Assembly: GCA_049282265.1 (NCBI GenBank)
Contig: JBAPTR010000056.1
Span: 1-33,480, forward strand
Direction: 5' to 3'
Length of the DNA: 33,480 nt
Source: CAYUCJ01 sp049282265
Lineage (GTDB): Bacteria; Desulfobacterota; DSM-4660; Desulfatiglandales; Desulfatiglandaceae
Shown here: piece by piece, positions 15,987 to 24,647 of the stretch
Layout: each line of letters opens with the position of its first letter
Position numbering within the stretch: the first letter of the stretch is position 1
The notes under the pieces: generated by a model
The model's input: the letters and a program-made list of their open reading frames with translations, nothing else
What the model was told of the DNA's origin: nothing
The model's database searches: none
Position numbers and translations under genes: made by a program

Positions 15987-17219
15987 ATGTCACTTATTGT
16001 ACAGAAATTCGGCGGAACCTCGGTGGGCAGCATCGAAAAAATAAGGGAGGTCGCCAAACGGGTCTTGGAATACTATGGCCAGGGTCATGAGATGGTGGTG
16101 GTCCTGTCCGCCATGGCCGGTCAGACAGACTACCTGGTCCGGATGGCCAAGGAGATGGCAGAGGACCCGGATCCCAGGGAACTGGATGTCCTCATATCCA
16201 CGGGCGAACAAGTTTCCGTAGCACTCCTCGCCATGGCCATCAGATCCATGGGCTACGAGGCCCGTTCCCTGCTGGGCTTCCAGGTGGCCATCCATACGGA
16301 CAGGTTGTTCGGCAGGGCCAGGATCCACAATATTGAAACCGAAAGGATTAGAAAAGAACTGGATAAGCACCGAATCGTGACTGTAGCCGGTTTCCAGGGC
16401 CTCGATACCCGGGGAAACATTACCACGCTCGGGCGTGGCGGGTCGGACACCACCGCCGTGGCCCTCGCGGCTGCCCTGAAGGCGGATGTGTGCGAGATAT
16501 TTACTGATGTGGATGGGGTCTATACCACGGATCCCCATATCTGCCCCGTGGCAAGAAAGATGAATACGATCTCCTATGATGAAATGCTGGAAATGGCCAG
16601 CCTCGGGGCAAAAGTCCTGGAGATCCGTTCAGTTGAGTTTGCGAAAAAATACAATGTGCCCATCCACGTGAGGTCAACTTTCAAAAAAGAGAGGGGAACA
16701 ATGGTCATTGCGGAAACTGAGGACATGGAAAAAGTGCTGGTCTCGGGTGTTGCCTATGACAAGAATGAAGCGAGGATCACCATCAGGAAAGTCCATGACA
16801 AGCCAGGGACAGCTGCAATGATTTTCCAGCCGGTCTTTGAGGCCGGTATTATCGTCGACATGATCGTTCAGAATACGAGTGAAGAAGGCCAGACCGATCT
16901 GACTTTCACCATTCCGAAATCAGATTTTCAAAAAACATTGGAACTGGTCCGTCAGGTGGGTGAAAAGATCGGAGCTGAAAGGGTGCTGGGAGATGAAAAC
17001 ATTGCGAAGATATCCGTCATAGGGGTGGGCATGAGGAGCCATGCAGGGGTCGCCCAGAAGATGTTTGAGGTCCTGGCTCGCGAGAATATCAATATCATGA
17101 TGATCAGCACCTCTGAGATAAAGGTGTCTTGCATCATCGATCAAAAGTACACGGAGCTCGCTGTCCGTGTCCTCCACAACGCATTTGGACTTGACAATGG
17201 AAAAGAGGACGGGGCCTGA
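15987..17219 (+). CDS. lysC: Aspartate kinase
   Basis: Monofunctional aspartokinase (410 aa) that phosphorylates aspartate, the first step to lysine, threonine and methionine. The kinase domain has KFGGTSVGS (7-15), STGEQVS, LGRGGSDTTAVALAAAL and FTDVDGVYTTDP. Two ACT domains fill about 265-400, with VSVIGVGM and ISTSEIKVSCII, so feedback control by an amino acid is expected. Length fits the class II (LysC beta-like/DSM actinobacterial type) without a homoserine dehydrogenase fusion. The start lies 3 bases after tsaE and has GAGG about 7 bases upstream. Confidence 0.95.
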   Translation: MSLIVQKFGGTSVGSIEKIREVAKRVLEYYGQGHEMVVVLSAMAGQTDYLVRMAKEMAEDPDPRELDVLISTGEQVSVALLAMAIRSMGYEARSLLGFQVAIHTDRLFGRARIHNIETERIRKELDKHRIVTVAGFQGLDTRGNITTLGRGGSDTTAVALAAALKADVCEIFTDVDGVYTTDPHICPVARKMNTISYDEMLEMASLGAKVLEIRSVEFAKKYNVPIHVRSTFKKERGTMVIAETEDMEKVLVSGVAYDKNEARITIRKVHDKPGTAAMIFQPVFEAGIIVDMIVQNTSEEGQTDLTFTIPKSDFQKTLELVRQVGEKIGAERVLGDENIAKISVIGVGMRSHAGVAQKMFEVLARENINIMMISTSEIKVSCIIDQKYTELAVRVLHNAFGLDNGKEDGA

Positions 17220-17751
17220 GCACTGCGCAGCGGCGCTCATTTTGTTGCTTTGCGTATTGACGCTTCATGCCGCCGGAAGGATTTCCCGGCAGCCTGATTT
17301 TGAGCCCTTTTCTGAAACGGATTCAATCTTTGTCCAGATCGCGGGAGAGGTCAGAAACCCCGGCGTCTATGCATTTTCTCGAAGCCCTCACCTGGAAGAA
17401 CTTTTCCGTAAGGCCGGCTTCAGCAGCCGTATCTCCAACGAGGCGGATTTCATCCGATTCCGCTTTCCATCCGGTGCCAGGGCTCTGGTGACAGACCGAG
17501 ATAATCGCTTCCGGGTCCAAAGGGACCAAATGCCGGCTTTCTACAAAATGACCCTGGGCATTCCCATTTCCCTGAGCCTGGAAAGCCCGGAAGGGCTCAT
17601 GGCCTTGCCCGGCATAGGCCCCGGCCTTGCCAAAGCCATTACAGCAAAGAGAACAGAAAAAAATGGGTTCAGTGCTGTGGAAGATTTTTTATCGGTACCG
17701 GGTGTCAGTCAACGGCTGTTTCGCAAAATACGGCCGTATGTAAAACCATGA
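17197..17751 (+). CDS. Membrane-anchored SLBB and helix-hairpin-helix (ComEA-like) protein
   Basis: A 184-residue protein with one N-terminal membrane segment (about 11-26), a SLBB domain (about 44-75, VQIAGEVRNPGVYAF), a less conserved middle, and a pair of helix-hairpin-helix motifs at the C-terminus (LMALPGIGPGLAKAI at 134-148 and FLSVPGVSQRLFRKI). This is the ComEA layout; ComEA proteins bind double-stranded DNA at the outside of the inner membrane during natural transformation. No other competence gene is present here, so that role is unproven. The start at 17197 makes a 23-base overlap with lysC. Weak hydrophobicity of the anchor leaves signal peptide as an alternative. Confidence 0.82.
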   Translation: MEKRTGPEHCAAALILLLCVLTLHAAGRISRQPDFEPFSETDSIFVQIAGEVRNPGVYAFSRSPHLEELFRKAGFSSRISNEADFIRFRFPSGARALVTDRDNRFRVQRDQMPAFYKMTLGIPISLSLESPEGLMALPGIGPGLAKAITAKRTEKNGFSAVEDFLSVPGVSQRLFRKIRPYVKP

Positions 17752-17797
17752 GGAGACCCGGAACAACCGTGAAGACATCAACCTTGAACTTTAAAAA

Positions 17798-18853
17798 ATG
17801 CTTATTTTAGGTATTGATACATCCTGTGATGATACATCCGCTGCGGTGGTCAGAGACGGGCTTTGTTCCCTGTCGAGCGTCGTGACCTCCCAGGGTGTGA
17901 TTCATCATCCCTTCGGTGGTGTTGTTCCGGAACTGGCCGCGCGGGAACATCTCCGGAACATCATGCCTGTGGTCGATGAAGCACTGACGGGGGCATCCGT
18001 CAACCTTCGGGAACTTGACGGGATAGCCGTTACCGTGGGCCCCGGACTAGTTGGCGCTCTTCTGGTCGGCCTTTACTACGCCAAGGGCTTGGCCCTGGCT
18101 CACGATCTGCCTCTGGTCGGCATCAACCACCTGGAGGGCCACATCCTCTCCATCTTCCTGGAAAAGGATGTCCCTGCTTTTCCGTTTGTGGCGCTGACCG
18201 TCTCCGGCGGCCATACCAGCCTTTATCATGTGAAAGGGTATGGGCAGTACACACAGCTCGGTCAGACCCTCGATGATGCGGCTGGGGAAGCCTTCGATAA
18301 GGTTGCCAAGCTACTCGGACTGGGCTATCCCGGCGGCATTGCCATTGAAAAAATTGCGATAAAAGGACGGCGGGATCTCATCAGATTTCCCAGGGCTTTT
18401 CTCGCTCCCGATTCGCTTGATTTCAGTTTCAGCGGTTTAAAGACGGCTGTCTCTCTTTATGTCAGCGCCTGGAATACCCAGAAAAGGTCTGGAGACGGGG
18501 TGACCATTGCCGACATTGCGGCCTCCTTTCAGGAATCGGTGGTGGAGGTCCTGGTACGAAAGGCCTTAAAGGCTGCCGAAGAGGCGAAGGTCAGCGCATT
18601 GGTTGTGGCGGGCGGTGTAGCCTGCAACCAGCGGCTCCGTGAGATGTTTCGAGAAGAATCAGAGAAGATGGACATTCGAATTTTCTATCCCTCACCCGGC
18701 TACTGCACGGATAACGGTGCCATGATAGCCGTGGCCGGGTACCACCGGCTCCGGAATAACCAAAGAATGGGGTTGTCCATGGATGTGCAATCAAAATTTC
18801 CCATTCAGGATTTGCCGCCCCTCGCTTCGGAAAGGGATAGAGTGAAAACTTGA
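17798..18853 (+). CDS. tsaD: tRNA N6-adenosine threonylcarbamoyltransferase TsaD
   Basis: TsaD (Gcp/YgjD, 351 aa), the catalytic subunit that transfers the threonylcarbamoyl group to tRNA A37. The ASKHA fold starts LILGIDTSCDDTSAAVV; the metal-binding pair H111 and H115 sits in NHLEGH; VSGGHTSLY, LGLGYPGG, FSFSGLKTA, GGVACNQRLR and CTDNGAMIA are standard motifs. A 46-base gap separates it from the upstream gene and the ribosome binding site is weak. Nearby tsaE supports the pathway. Confidence 0.96.
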   Translation: MLILGIDTSCDDTSAAVVRDGLCSLSSVVTSQGVIHHPFGGVVPELAAREHLRNIMPVVDEALTGASVNLRELDGIAVTVGPGLVGALLVGLYYAKGLALAHDLPLVGINHLEGHILSIFLEKDVPAFPFVALTVSGGHTSLYHVKGYGQYTQLGQTLDDAAGEAFDKVAKLLGLGYPGGIAIEKIAIKGRRDLIRFPRAFLAPDSLDFSFSGLKTAVSLYVSAWNTQKRSGDGVTIADIAASFQESVVEVLVRKALKAAEEAKVSALVVAGGVACNQRLREMFREESEKMDIRIFYPSPGYCTDNGAMIAVAGYHRLRNNQRMGLSMDVQSKFPIQDLPPLASERDRVKT

Positions 18854-18890
18854 AGTTGACATAACCGAAAAAAGCCAGGACTTAACTACC

Positions 18891-19409
18891 TTGAAATACA
18901 CCAGACAGCTCAGATATTACTACCTGAGGTTTATTCGCCTCAAAGGTGAACCCAATGAACTGGCCCTCGGTATGGCCTTTGGGATATTTGCAGGCATGAT
19001 GCCGATCATGCCCTTCCAGATCGCTTTTGCCGTCGCCCTGGCCATCTTTTTCAAGGGCAGCAAGATAACCGCGGCCTTGGGCACCTGGGTGAGCAACCCC
19101 TTCAACTGGTATTTTGTCTACTACTACGATTACAAGCTCGGGTCTTTCATCCTGGGGCTGCCCGAAAGAAAAGGCGTCTTTCACGGGATCATGGAGACCA
19201 TACGGACCGGTCAGGAGTCCCTGGCCACGGTGACCAAGATTCTGGGGGCAGGGGGGACTTTTGTAGCGGCCTTTCTCCTAGGGGGGTTGATCCTCGGCCT
19301 GATTTTTGCCCCCCTCGGCTATTTTCTCTTTCTGCATTTTTTCAGATATGTCAGGGGGTGGAGGCAGAGAAGGAAGGAGGCGAAGGGCCGGCGATCCTTC
19401 GAATCGTGA
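18891..19409 (+). CDS. DUF2062 membrane protein
   Basis: A 172-residue DUF2062 protein of unknown function. The family core is plain: ELALGMAFGIFAGMMPIMPFQ near 23-43, LGTWVSNPFNWYFVYYYDYKLG near 64-85 (in two runs), then a hydrophobic C-terminal segment (about 118-145) and a basic tail. Three or four membrane helices are expected. The start is a TTG at 18891 with AGGA about 11 bases upstream; no ATG is available before the conserved core. Its stop overlaps the rsmA start (TGATG), so the two are translationally coupled. Confidence 0.85.
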   Translation: MKYTRQLRYYYLRFIRLKGEPNELALGMAFGIFAGMMPIMPFQIAFAVALAIFFKGSKITAALGTWVSNPFNWYFVYYYDYKLGSFILGLPERKGVFHGIMETIRTGQESLATVTKILGAGGTFVAAFLLGGLILGLIFAPLGYFLFLHFFRYVRGWRQRRKEAKGRRSFES

Positions 19410-20266
19410 TGGAATCCCCCGTTTTTCGTCCAAAAAAAGGATTGGCCCAGCACTTTCTGACCCACCGGAAGGCCATTTATAAAATTGTTCACCGTTCGCG
19501 ATTCGGCCTTGCCGACGTGGTTCTGGAAATCGGTCCCGGAAAGGGGGCACTCACATTTCCTCTGGCCAAGAGCGTCTCCCACGTTTTTGCCGTCGAGAAA
19601 GACCAGCAATTGTTCGCCCTCCTTGGAGAAAAAATTTCTCAAGCCGGGATTTCAAACGTTACGCTGATCCATGGTGACATCCTGAAAGTGGATCTTGAAC
19701 CTATTTTCAGGCATCAACACGACAAAATCCAGGTTATTGGAAATCTGCCCTACAATATCTCCTCTCCCTGTCTCGAACTGCTGGTCGCCCATCGTTACCG
19801 TATCGGCCGTGCCGTTCTCATGTTTCAGCGAGAGCTTGCCTCGAGGCTTTCCGCCACTCCGGGCGGAAAGGTCTATGGCGCCATGACGATCCTCGTGGGG
19901 TATTACGCCCATGTCACGCCCCTGATTCAGGTGCCGAAGGAGGCATTTCATCCCAGGCCCAAGGTTGACTCCACTGTCCTTGAGTTGGACTTTGATCATC
20001 CCTTCCCAAGAAAGGCCGGTGACGAAGTGGCCTTCAGAAAACTCGTAAAAGGGGCCTTTTCCCATCGCAGGAAAACCCTTTTGAATTCCCTCCGGAGCTT
20101 TTTTCCTGCACTGGATCGGGAAAGCCTGCTGGGCCTATTGATACAGTGCTCTATCGACCCCGCCAGACGGCCCGAGACGCTGGATATGGATGAGTATCTG
20201 TGCTTGGCCGATAAACTGTCGTTGACAAATACCCTGCAGGATGCTAAGAATTTTTTCTCTGATTGA
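19409..20266 (+). CDS. rsmA: 16S rRNA dimethyladenosine transferase
   Basis: RsmA/KsgA (285 aa) dimethylates two adjacent adenosines in the 3'-terminal hairpin of 16S rRNA using S-adenosylmethionine. It begins with the family motif KKGLAQHFL, has the SAM loop EIGPGKG (40-46), the catalytic NLPYNISSP (112-120), and the C-terminal PRPKVDSTVL and FSHRRKTLLNSL. The start at 19409 is fixed by the overlap with the DUF2062 stop; the frame opens further upstream but those residues are low-complexity. SAM supply (metK) is encoded 1.2 kb downstream. Confidence 0.95.
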   Translation: MESPVFRPKKGLAQHFLTHRKAIYKIVHRSRFGLADVVLEIGPGKGALTFPLAKSVSHVFAVEKDQQLFALLGEKISQAGISNVTLIHGDILKVDLEPIFRHQHDKIQVIGNLPYNISSPCLELLVAHRYRIGRAVLMFQRELASRLSATPGGKVYGAMTILVGYYAHVTPLIQVPKEAFHPRPKVDSTVLELDFDHPFPRKAGDEVAFRKLVKGAFSHRRKTLLNSLRSFFPALDRESLLGLLIQCSIDPARRPETLDMDEYLCLADKLSLTNTLQDAKNFFSD

Positions 20267-20272
20267 CAGACC

Positions 20273-20533
20273 ATGCAAGGCCATCGATACATTGTTGTTG
20301 AAGGCCCACTTGGCGTCGGCAAGACCAGCCTTGCCGGACTGCTGGCGGAAAAGTTCGGTGGCGAGACCTTGCTCGAAGACATTGAGGACCATCCCTTCCT
20401 GACCAAATTCTATCGGGATCCCAGGAAATATGCCTTCCAGACGCAGATCTATTTTCTGCTCCGGCGCTACCAGCAGATCAGGAAGATGAAGGGTGGGACC
20501 CGGTACTATATCCCCATCGGTTCAAAGATATAG
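20273..20533 (+). pseudogene. Internally deleted deoxynucleoside kinase
   Basis: The 86-residue frame starts as a normal deoxyadenosine/deoxyguanosine kinase: IVVEGPLGVGKTSLAG (P-loop at about 10-17), the EDIEDHPFL segment, and FQTQIYFLLRRYQQ. A full enzyme is about 200-220 residues, so the catalytic DRS/ERS region and lid are gone. The last residues (GGTRYYIPIGSKI) look like a dNK C-terminus, suggesting an internal in-frame deletion of about 120 codons rather than a simple stop; this is inference. A small inverted repeat CTATATC/GATATAG (20506-20533) covers the end. Its place between rsmA and panC is otherwise intact. A sequencing or assembly artefact is possible. Confidence 0.7.
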
Positions 20534-20606
20534 GTTTTCCAAGAATGGCCGACAGCCCGAAACATGAGTGTGAATTGGCAGATGGCCGACACGCGAGGGA
20601 CGCGTT

Positions 20607-21464
20607 ATGCAAGTCATTAAATCCATCGATCAGATGCAAGAAACTTCCGATCTGTTGAGAATGAAAGGCAAGACAATTGCCCTGGTCCCGACGATGGGAT
20701 TCTTGCATGAAGGGCATCTTGAGCTCATGAGAGTGGGCAAACGCCACGCGGATCAGCTCATCATCAGTATCTTTGTCAATCCCCGCCAGTTTGGGCCCTC
20801 AGAGGATTTTGATGACTATCCCAGAAATTTCGAAGGAGATCTCGAAAAAGCAGGCCGTGCAGGGGTGGATATCGTCTTTGTGCCTCCCGCCGAAGAGATG
20901 TATCCCTTCGGTTTCCAGACCTCCGTGCTGGTCAAGGATCTCGCCGATCACCTCTGCGGACTAACCAGGCCGGCCTTTTTTGGAGGAGTCACCACGGTGG
21001 TGTCCAAGCTTTTCAATATTGTCAGACCCCACATGGCGATCTTCGGTCAGAAGGATTACCAGCAACTCACCATCGTTACCAGGATGGTTATGGATCTGAA
21101 CATGGACATAAGGATCTTTGGCGTCCCTACGGTGCGAGAACCCGACGGTCTTGCAATGAGTTCACGCAATGGTTACCTTGATCCGGATGAAAGGATATCC
21201 GCCCTGTGCCTGAAGAAATCGCTTGACCTGGCCGGTGAGATGTTTGCGAGCGGTGAAAGAACCCCAAAGGCCATCATCGGGGCCATAGCGGCCTGCATAG
21301 AGGAACATCCTTTTACAAGAATAGACTATGTGAATCTTTGCGATCCTGTGACCCTGGAGGATGTGGATGTCCTTGGGGAAGAGACCCTCCTGGCGCTTGC
21401 GGTATGGGTGGGCAAGACCAGATTGATCGACAACTGTCTGATTCGCGAAAATATACCATGCTGA
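20607..21464 (+). CDS. panC: Pantothenate synthetase
   Basis: PanC (285 aa) joins pantoate and beta-alanine with ATP hydrolysis to AMP, making pantothenate for coenzyme A. The nucleotide-binding HIGH-like motif is HEGH (34-37) in VPTMGFLHEGHLEL; ISIFVNPRQFGPSEDF, FGQKDYQQL and the KMSKS-like VREPDGLAMSSRN follow. GAGGGA lies shortly before the ATG. Together with acpS upstream this window holds two genes feeding into CoA/ACP, though they are not in one operon by need. Confidence 0.96.
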   Translation: MQVIKSIDQMQETSDLLRMKGKTIALVPTMGFLHEGHLELMRVGKRHADQLIISIFVNPRQFGPSEDFDDYPRNFEGDLEKAGRAGVDIVFVPPAEEMYPFGFQTSVLVKDLADHLCGLTRPAFFGGVTTVVSKLFNIVRPHMAIFGQKDYQQLTIVTRMVMDLNMDIRIFGVPTVREPDGLAMSSRNGYLDPDERISALCLKKSLDLAGEMFASGERTPKAIIGAIAACIEEHPFTRIDYVNLCDPVTLEDVDVLGEETLLALAVWVGKTRLIDNCLIRENIPC

Positions 21465-21497
21465 AGACACAAATTTTCAGCTGAAAGGAGTCAATGA

Positions 21498-22658
21498 ATG
21501 AAATCTTCCAATTTCCTGTTTACTTCCGAGTCCGTGACCGAAGGGCATCCCGACAAGATTGCCGACCAGATCTCCGATCACGTGCTTGATAAGATCATGG
21601 AACAGGATCCCAAGGCCCGGGTGGCCTGTGAAACACTGGTCACCACGGGTATGGTAATGATAGCTGGGGAAATCACCACTTCGGCGTATGTGCATCTTCC
21701 GGAGGTGGTGAGGCAAACAATCAAGGATATCGGGTACCACAATTCTTCCATGGGTTTTGACTGGGAGACCTGCGCCGTGATCTCGACCATTGACAAGCAG
21801 TCCCCGGACATTGCCATGGGAGTGGACGGGACAGGCCTGTTCAAGGAACAGGGTGCCGGGGATCAGGGGCTCATGTTCGGCTATGCCTGCAAGGATACGG
21901 ATGTACTCATGCCCATGCCCATCTACCTGGCTCACCGCCTGACCCGGAGGCTGGCCCATGTGCGAAAATCAGGCCAACTCCCCTGGCTCAGGCCCGACGG
22001 CAAATCCCAGGTCACCGTGGAATATGTGGACGGCAAGCCTAAGAGGGTCCACACCATTGTCATCGCGGCCCAGCACAACCCGGAGGTGGACTATGACACC
22101 CTGCGCGAGGCCATCCTTGAACACGTGATCCAGGAAGTCATCCCCGCAGACATGATCGACGAGGACACCCAGTATTTCATCAACACGACCGGCCGCTTCG
22201 TAGTGGGAGGCCCGCTCGGCGATTGCGGCCTGACCGGCAGAAAGATCATCATGGATACCTACGGCGGCTTCGGCTACCATGGCGGCGGGGCCTTCTCTGG
22301 CAAAGACCCCTCAAAGGTGGACCGCAGTGCCTCTTACATGTGCCGCTACATCGTCAAGAACATTGTCGCCGCGGGCCTGGCCGAACGGTGCGAAATTCAG
22401 GTGGCCTACACCATTGGACGGGCCGAGCCTGTTTCCGTCATGGTGGGCGCCTACAGCACGGGCGTGGTCTCAAGCCTGGAGCTTACCGAGATTGTGAAGA
22501 AGAAATTCGACCTGCGTCCGGCCGCCATAATCGAAAGGCTCGACCTCCTTCGGCCCATTTATAGAAAATCCAGCAACTACGGCCATTTCGGGCGTGAGCT
22601 TCCCGAATTTGCCTGGGAAAAAACGGACATGGTTGAAGAGCTGAAAAGCGCAGTATGA
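21498..22658 (+). CDS. metK: S-adenosylmethionine synthetase
   Basis: MetK (386 aa) makes S-adenosylmethionine from methionine and ATP. It shows TESVTEGHPDKIADQ-type start (GHPDK 16-20), GAGDQGLMFGYA from 119, the FVVGGPLGDCGLTGRKII signature and the phosphate-binding GGGAFSGKDPSKVDRS loop. AAAGGAG lies 8-9 bases before the ATG. The 33-base gap after panC leaves no space for a SAM riboswitch, and the stop overlaps or nearly touches the ahcY start, so methylation-cycle genes are paired. Confidence 0.97.
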   Translation: MKSSNFLFTSESVTEGHPDKIADQISDHVLDKIMEQDPKARVACETLVTTGMVMIAGEITTSAYVHLPEVVRQTIKDIGYHNSSMGFDWETCAVISTIDKQSPDIAMGVDGTGLFKEQGAGDQGLMFGYACKDTDVLMPMPIYLAHRLTRRLAHVRKSGQLPWLRPDGKSQVTVEYVDGKPKRVHTIVIAAQHNPEVDYDTLREAILEHVIQEVIPADMIDEDTQYFINTTGRFVVGGPLGDCGLTGRKIIMDTYGGFGYHGGGAFSGKDPSKVDRSASYMCRYIVKNIVAAGLAERCEIQVAYTIGRAEPVSVMVGAYSTGVVSSLELTEIVKKKFDLRPAAIIERLDLLRPIYRKSSNYGHFGRELPEFAWEKTDMVEELKSAV

Positions 22659-22681
22659 AAACGGAAAGAAAGGAAGAAATG

Positions 22682-24007
22682 ATGGATTACGATATCAAGG
22701 ACATCAATCTGGCAGAAAAGGGCCGCCTCAGGATCGAGTGGGCGGCCATGAGCATGCCGGTTCTCACCTCGATCACGGAACGTTTTCTCAAAGAAAAACC
22801 CCTTCAGGACCTCCGGATTTCCGCCTGCCTTCATGTAACCACTGAAACGGCATCTCTCATGAAGACCCTGAAAGCGGGGGGAGCCCAGGTGGTCCTCTGC
22901 GCCTCCAACCCCCTGTCCACCCAGGACGACGTCGCCGCGTCACTGGTGGCTGATCACGAAATCCCGGTCTTCGCCATCAAGGGGGAGGACCACGCCACTT
23001 ACTACAGCCACATCCTGTCAGCCCTGAAACATTCACCAAACCTGACCATGGATGACGGGGCTGACCTGGTCAGTTCCCTCCATTTCATCGCGCTTCAAAA
23101 ATGGGGTGAACTGGAACCAGGGGTTGCCGAATGGGCGAAAAACCTTTCTTCGGAAGAAAGACAGTCCTTGTTAAAGGATATCCTCGGAGGCACCGAAGAA
23201 ACCACCACCGGGGTGATCCGGCTCAGGAGCATGGAAAAAGACGGCGTCCTTAAGTTTCCCATTATCTCTGTGAACGACGCCAATACCAAGCACCTCTTTG
23301 ACAACCGTTACGGTACGGGCCAGAGCACCCTTGACGGCATCATTCGGGCCACCAATCGTCTCCTGGCCGGCTCCACCTTCGTGGTCAGTGGGTATGGCTG
23401 GTGCGGACGTGGCGTGGCGAACCGCGCCAAGGGTCACGGGGCCCATGTCATCGTCTGTGAGGTGGATCCGCTTCGCGCACTCGAGGCCGTTATGGACGGT
23501 TTCGAAGTTATGCCCATAGCCCAGGCCGCGCCCCTGGGGAATTTTTTCTGCACGCTGACCGGCGACATCAACGTCATTCGTAAGGAACACTTCCTGACCA
23601 TGAAGGATGGTGCAATGATCGCCAATTCCGGTCACTTTGATGTGGAGTTGGACCTCCCCGGTCTTCAGGAATCCGCAACCGACCGCAGGGCTATCAGGGA
23701 ATTTGTGGAGGAATTCACCCTTCAAAGCGGCAGGCGTGTTTATGTCCTTGGGGAAGGACGGCTCATCAACCTGGCCGCTGCCGAGGGGCACCCCTCCAGT
23801 GTCATGGACATGAGTTTTGCAAACCAGTCCCTTTCAGCGGAGTATATGGCAAAAAATCACGTCACCCTGAAGGTCAAGGTTCATGCGGTCCCCCTGGAAA
23901 TTGATCAGGATATCGCCCGGCTGAAGCTGGCGTCCATGGGGGTATCCATCGACACCCTCACACCCGAGCAGGAGAAGTATCTCTCTTCGTGGGAAATGGG
24001 GACATAG
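22682..24007 (+). CDS. ahcY: S-adenosylhomocysteine hydrolase, short (archaeal/Thermotoga-like) type
   Basis: AhcY (441 aa) reversibly splits S-adenosylhomocysteine to adenosine and homocysteine, using bound NAD. Catalytic landmarks are present: H51 in LHVTTETA, DDGAD (124-128), EETTTGV (172-178), K203 and D207 in NTKHLFDNRYGTG, and the Rossmann loop GYGWCGRG (237-244). It lacks the C-terminal KPxHYRY tail of eukaryotic and most bacterial enzymes and ends YLSSWEMGT, as in archaeal and Thermotoga enzymes; some archaeal relatives prefer S-inosylhomocysteine. The start at 22682 has AGGAAG five bases upstream; ATGs at 22679 and 22655 (overlapping the metK stop) are alternatives. Confidence 0.92.
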   Translation: MDYDIKDINLAEKGRLRIEWAAMSMPVLTSITERFLKEKPLQDLRISACLHVTTETASLMKTLKAGGAQVVLCASNPLSTQDDVAASLVADHEIPVFAIKGEDHATYYSHILSALKHSPNLTMDDGADLVSSLHFIALQKWGELEPGVAEWAKNLSSEERQSLLKDILGGTEETTTGVIRLRSMEKDGVLKFPIISVNDANTKHLFDNRYGTGQSTLDGIIRATNRLLAGSTFVVSGYGWCGRGVANRAKGHGAHVIVCEVDPLRALEAVMDGFEVMPIAQAAPLGNFFCTLTGDINVIRKEHFLTMKDGAMIANSGHFDVELDLPGLQESATDRRAIREFVEEFTLQSGRRVYVLGEGRLINLAAAEGHPSSVMDMSFANQSLSAEYMAKNHVTLKVKVHAVPLEIDQDIARLKLASMGVSIDTLTPEQEKYLSSWEMGT

Positions 24008-24024
24008 CCCGGATTCAGGGTCGC

Positions 24025-24432
24025 TTATTCCCCTGCCGATCTCAACCAGGCGGCGGCTGATATTCCCCAGAGCAGGTTGTAGAAAAAAACGAAGAACGGT
24101 GTGAGGTCTCCTAGGCCCATCCCCAGCAGGCCCTTCCCCGCTAATATGGGGAAGATATAGAAAAGCTGGACAAACGTCGGGCCCAGGCTGAAAAGGATCC
24201 CCCTTCCGAAAACGGATTTTCTCAGCAGGGGGAGGAGGAAAAGTGCCCCCCAGATCCCGCCCCAGATGAGCCTTGGGTAGAGCCACGAGGCCGTCAGATC
24301 GGGAGCGATTTTGACACCAAGGGCGCTGGTAACGCCCCTCTCCCCCAGGAACCAGACTGCCAGGCTGTTGATGAGCCCTCCCAGGCATCCTGAGGCAAAC
24401 ACCAGGCTCAGTTTGATGGAGAATCTCTTCAT
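24025..24432 (-). CDS. Small four-helix membrane protein of unknown function
   Basis: Not recognised. The 135-residue protein is strongly hydrophobic with about four membrane segments (roughly 8-30, 52-68, 78-100, 108-128), Gly-rich helices and few charges; no metal-binding or catalytic motif is visible. Start at 24432 is chosen because GAGGGG stands about 7 bases upstream and MKRFSIKLS gives a typical positively charged N-terminus; the frame is open to 24513. It lies convergent with ahcY (17 bases apart) and divergent from the peptide transporter operon, so it is a separate unit. Confidence 0.7.
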   Translation of the reverse strand: MKRFSIKLSLVFASGCLGGLINSLAVWFLGERGVTSALGVKIAPDLTASWLYPRLIWGGIWGALFLLPLLRKSVFGRGILFSLGPTFVQLFYIFPILAGKGLLGMGLGDLTPFFVFFYNLLWGISAAAWLRSAGE

Positions 24433-24532
24433 TTTGTCCCCTCTGTGTTGAGGTTTAGCCCGCATTTCTGCCGAATTCAGAGGTATCATACTAGATTGAG
24501 GGTAAAATGTCACATCTGTTCCTCATTTTTTC

Positions 24533-24561
24533 TTGACTGGCACCCGCCGATTCTTTATGGT
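24533..24561 (+). promoter_or_regulatory. Candidate promoter of the peptide transporter operon
   Basis: TTGACT (24533-24538) and TATGGT (24556-24561), 17 bases apart, lie about 85 bases before the start of the substrate-binding protein gene, within an AT-rich stretch. Five and four of six consensus matches; by eye only. Confidence 0.4.
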
Positions 24562-24647
24562 TGAATTTGGTATCTTAGATTATTTTGTAAAACCATATAG
24601 TTACATAAATTTGGAACCCTTGTGAAGTCTTTTGCCGAGCCTATCCT

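Noticed and set aside
21465..21497. Possible SAM riboswitch before metK
   Set aside because: Only 33 bases separate panC and metK and they hold just a ribosome binding site.
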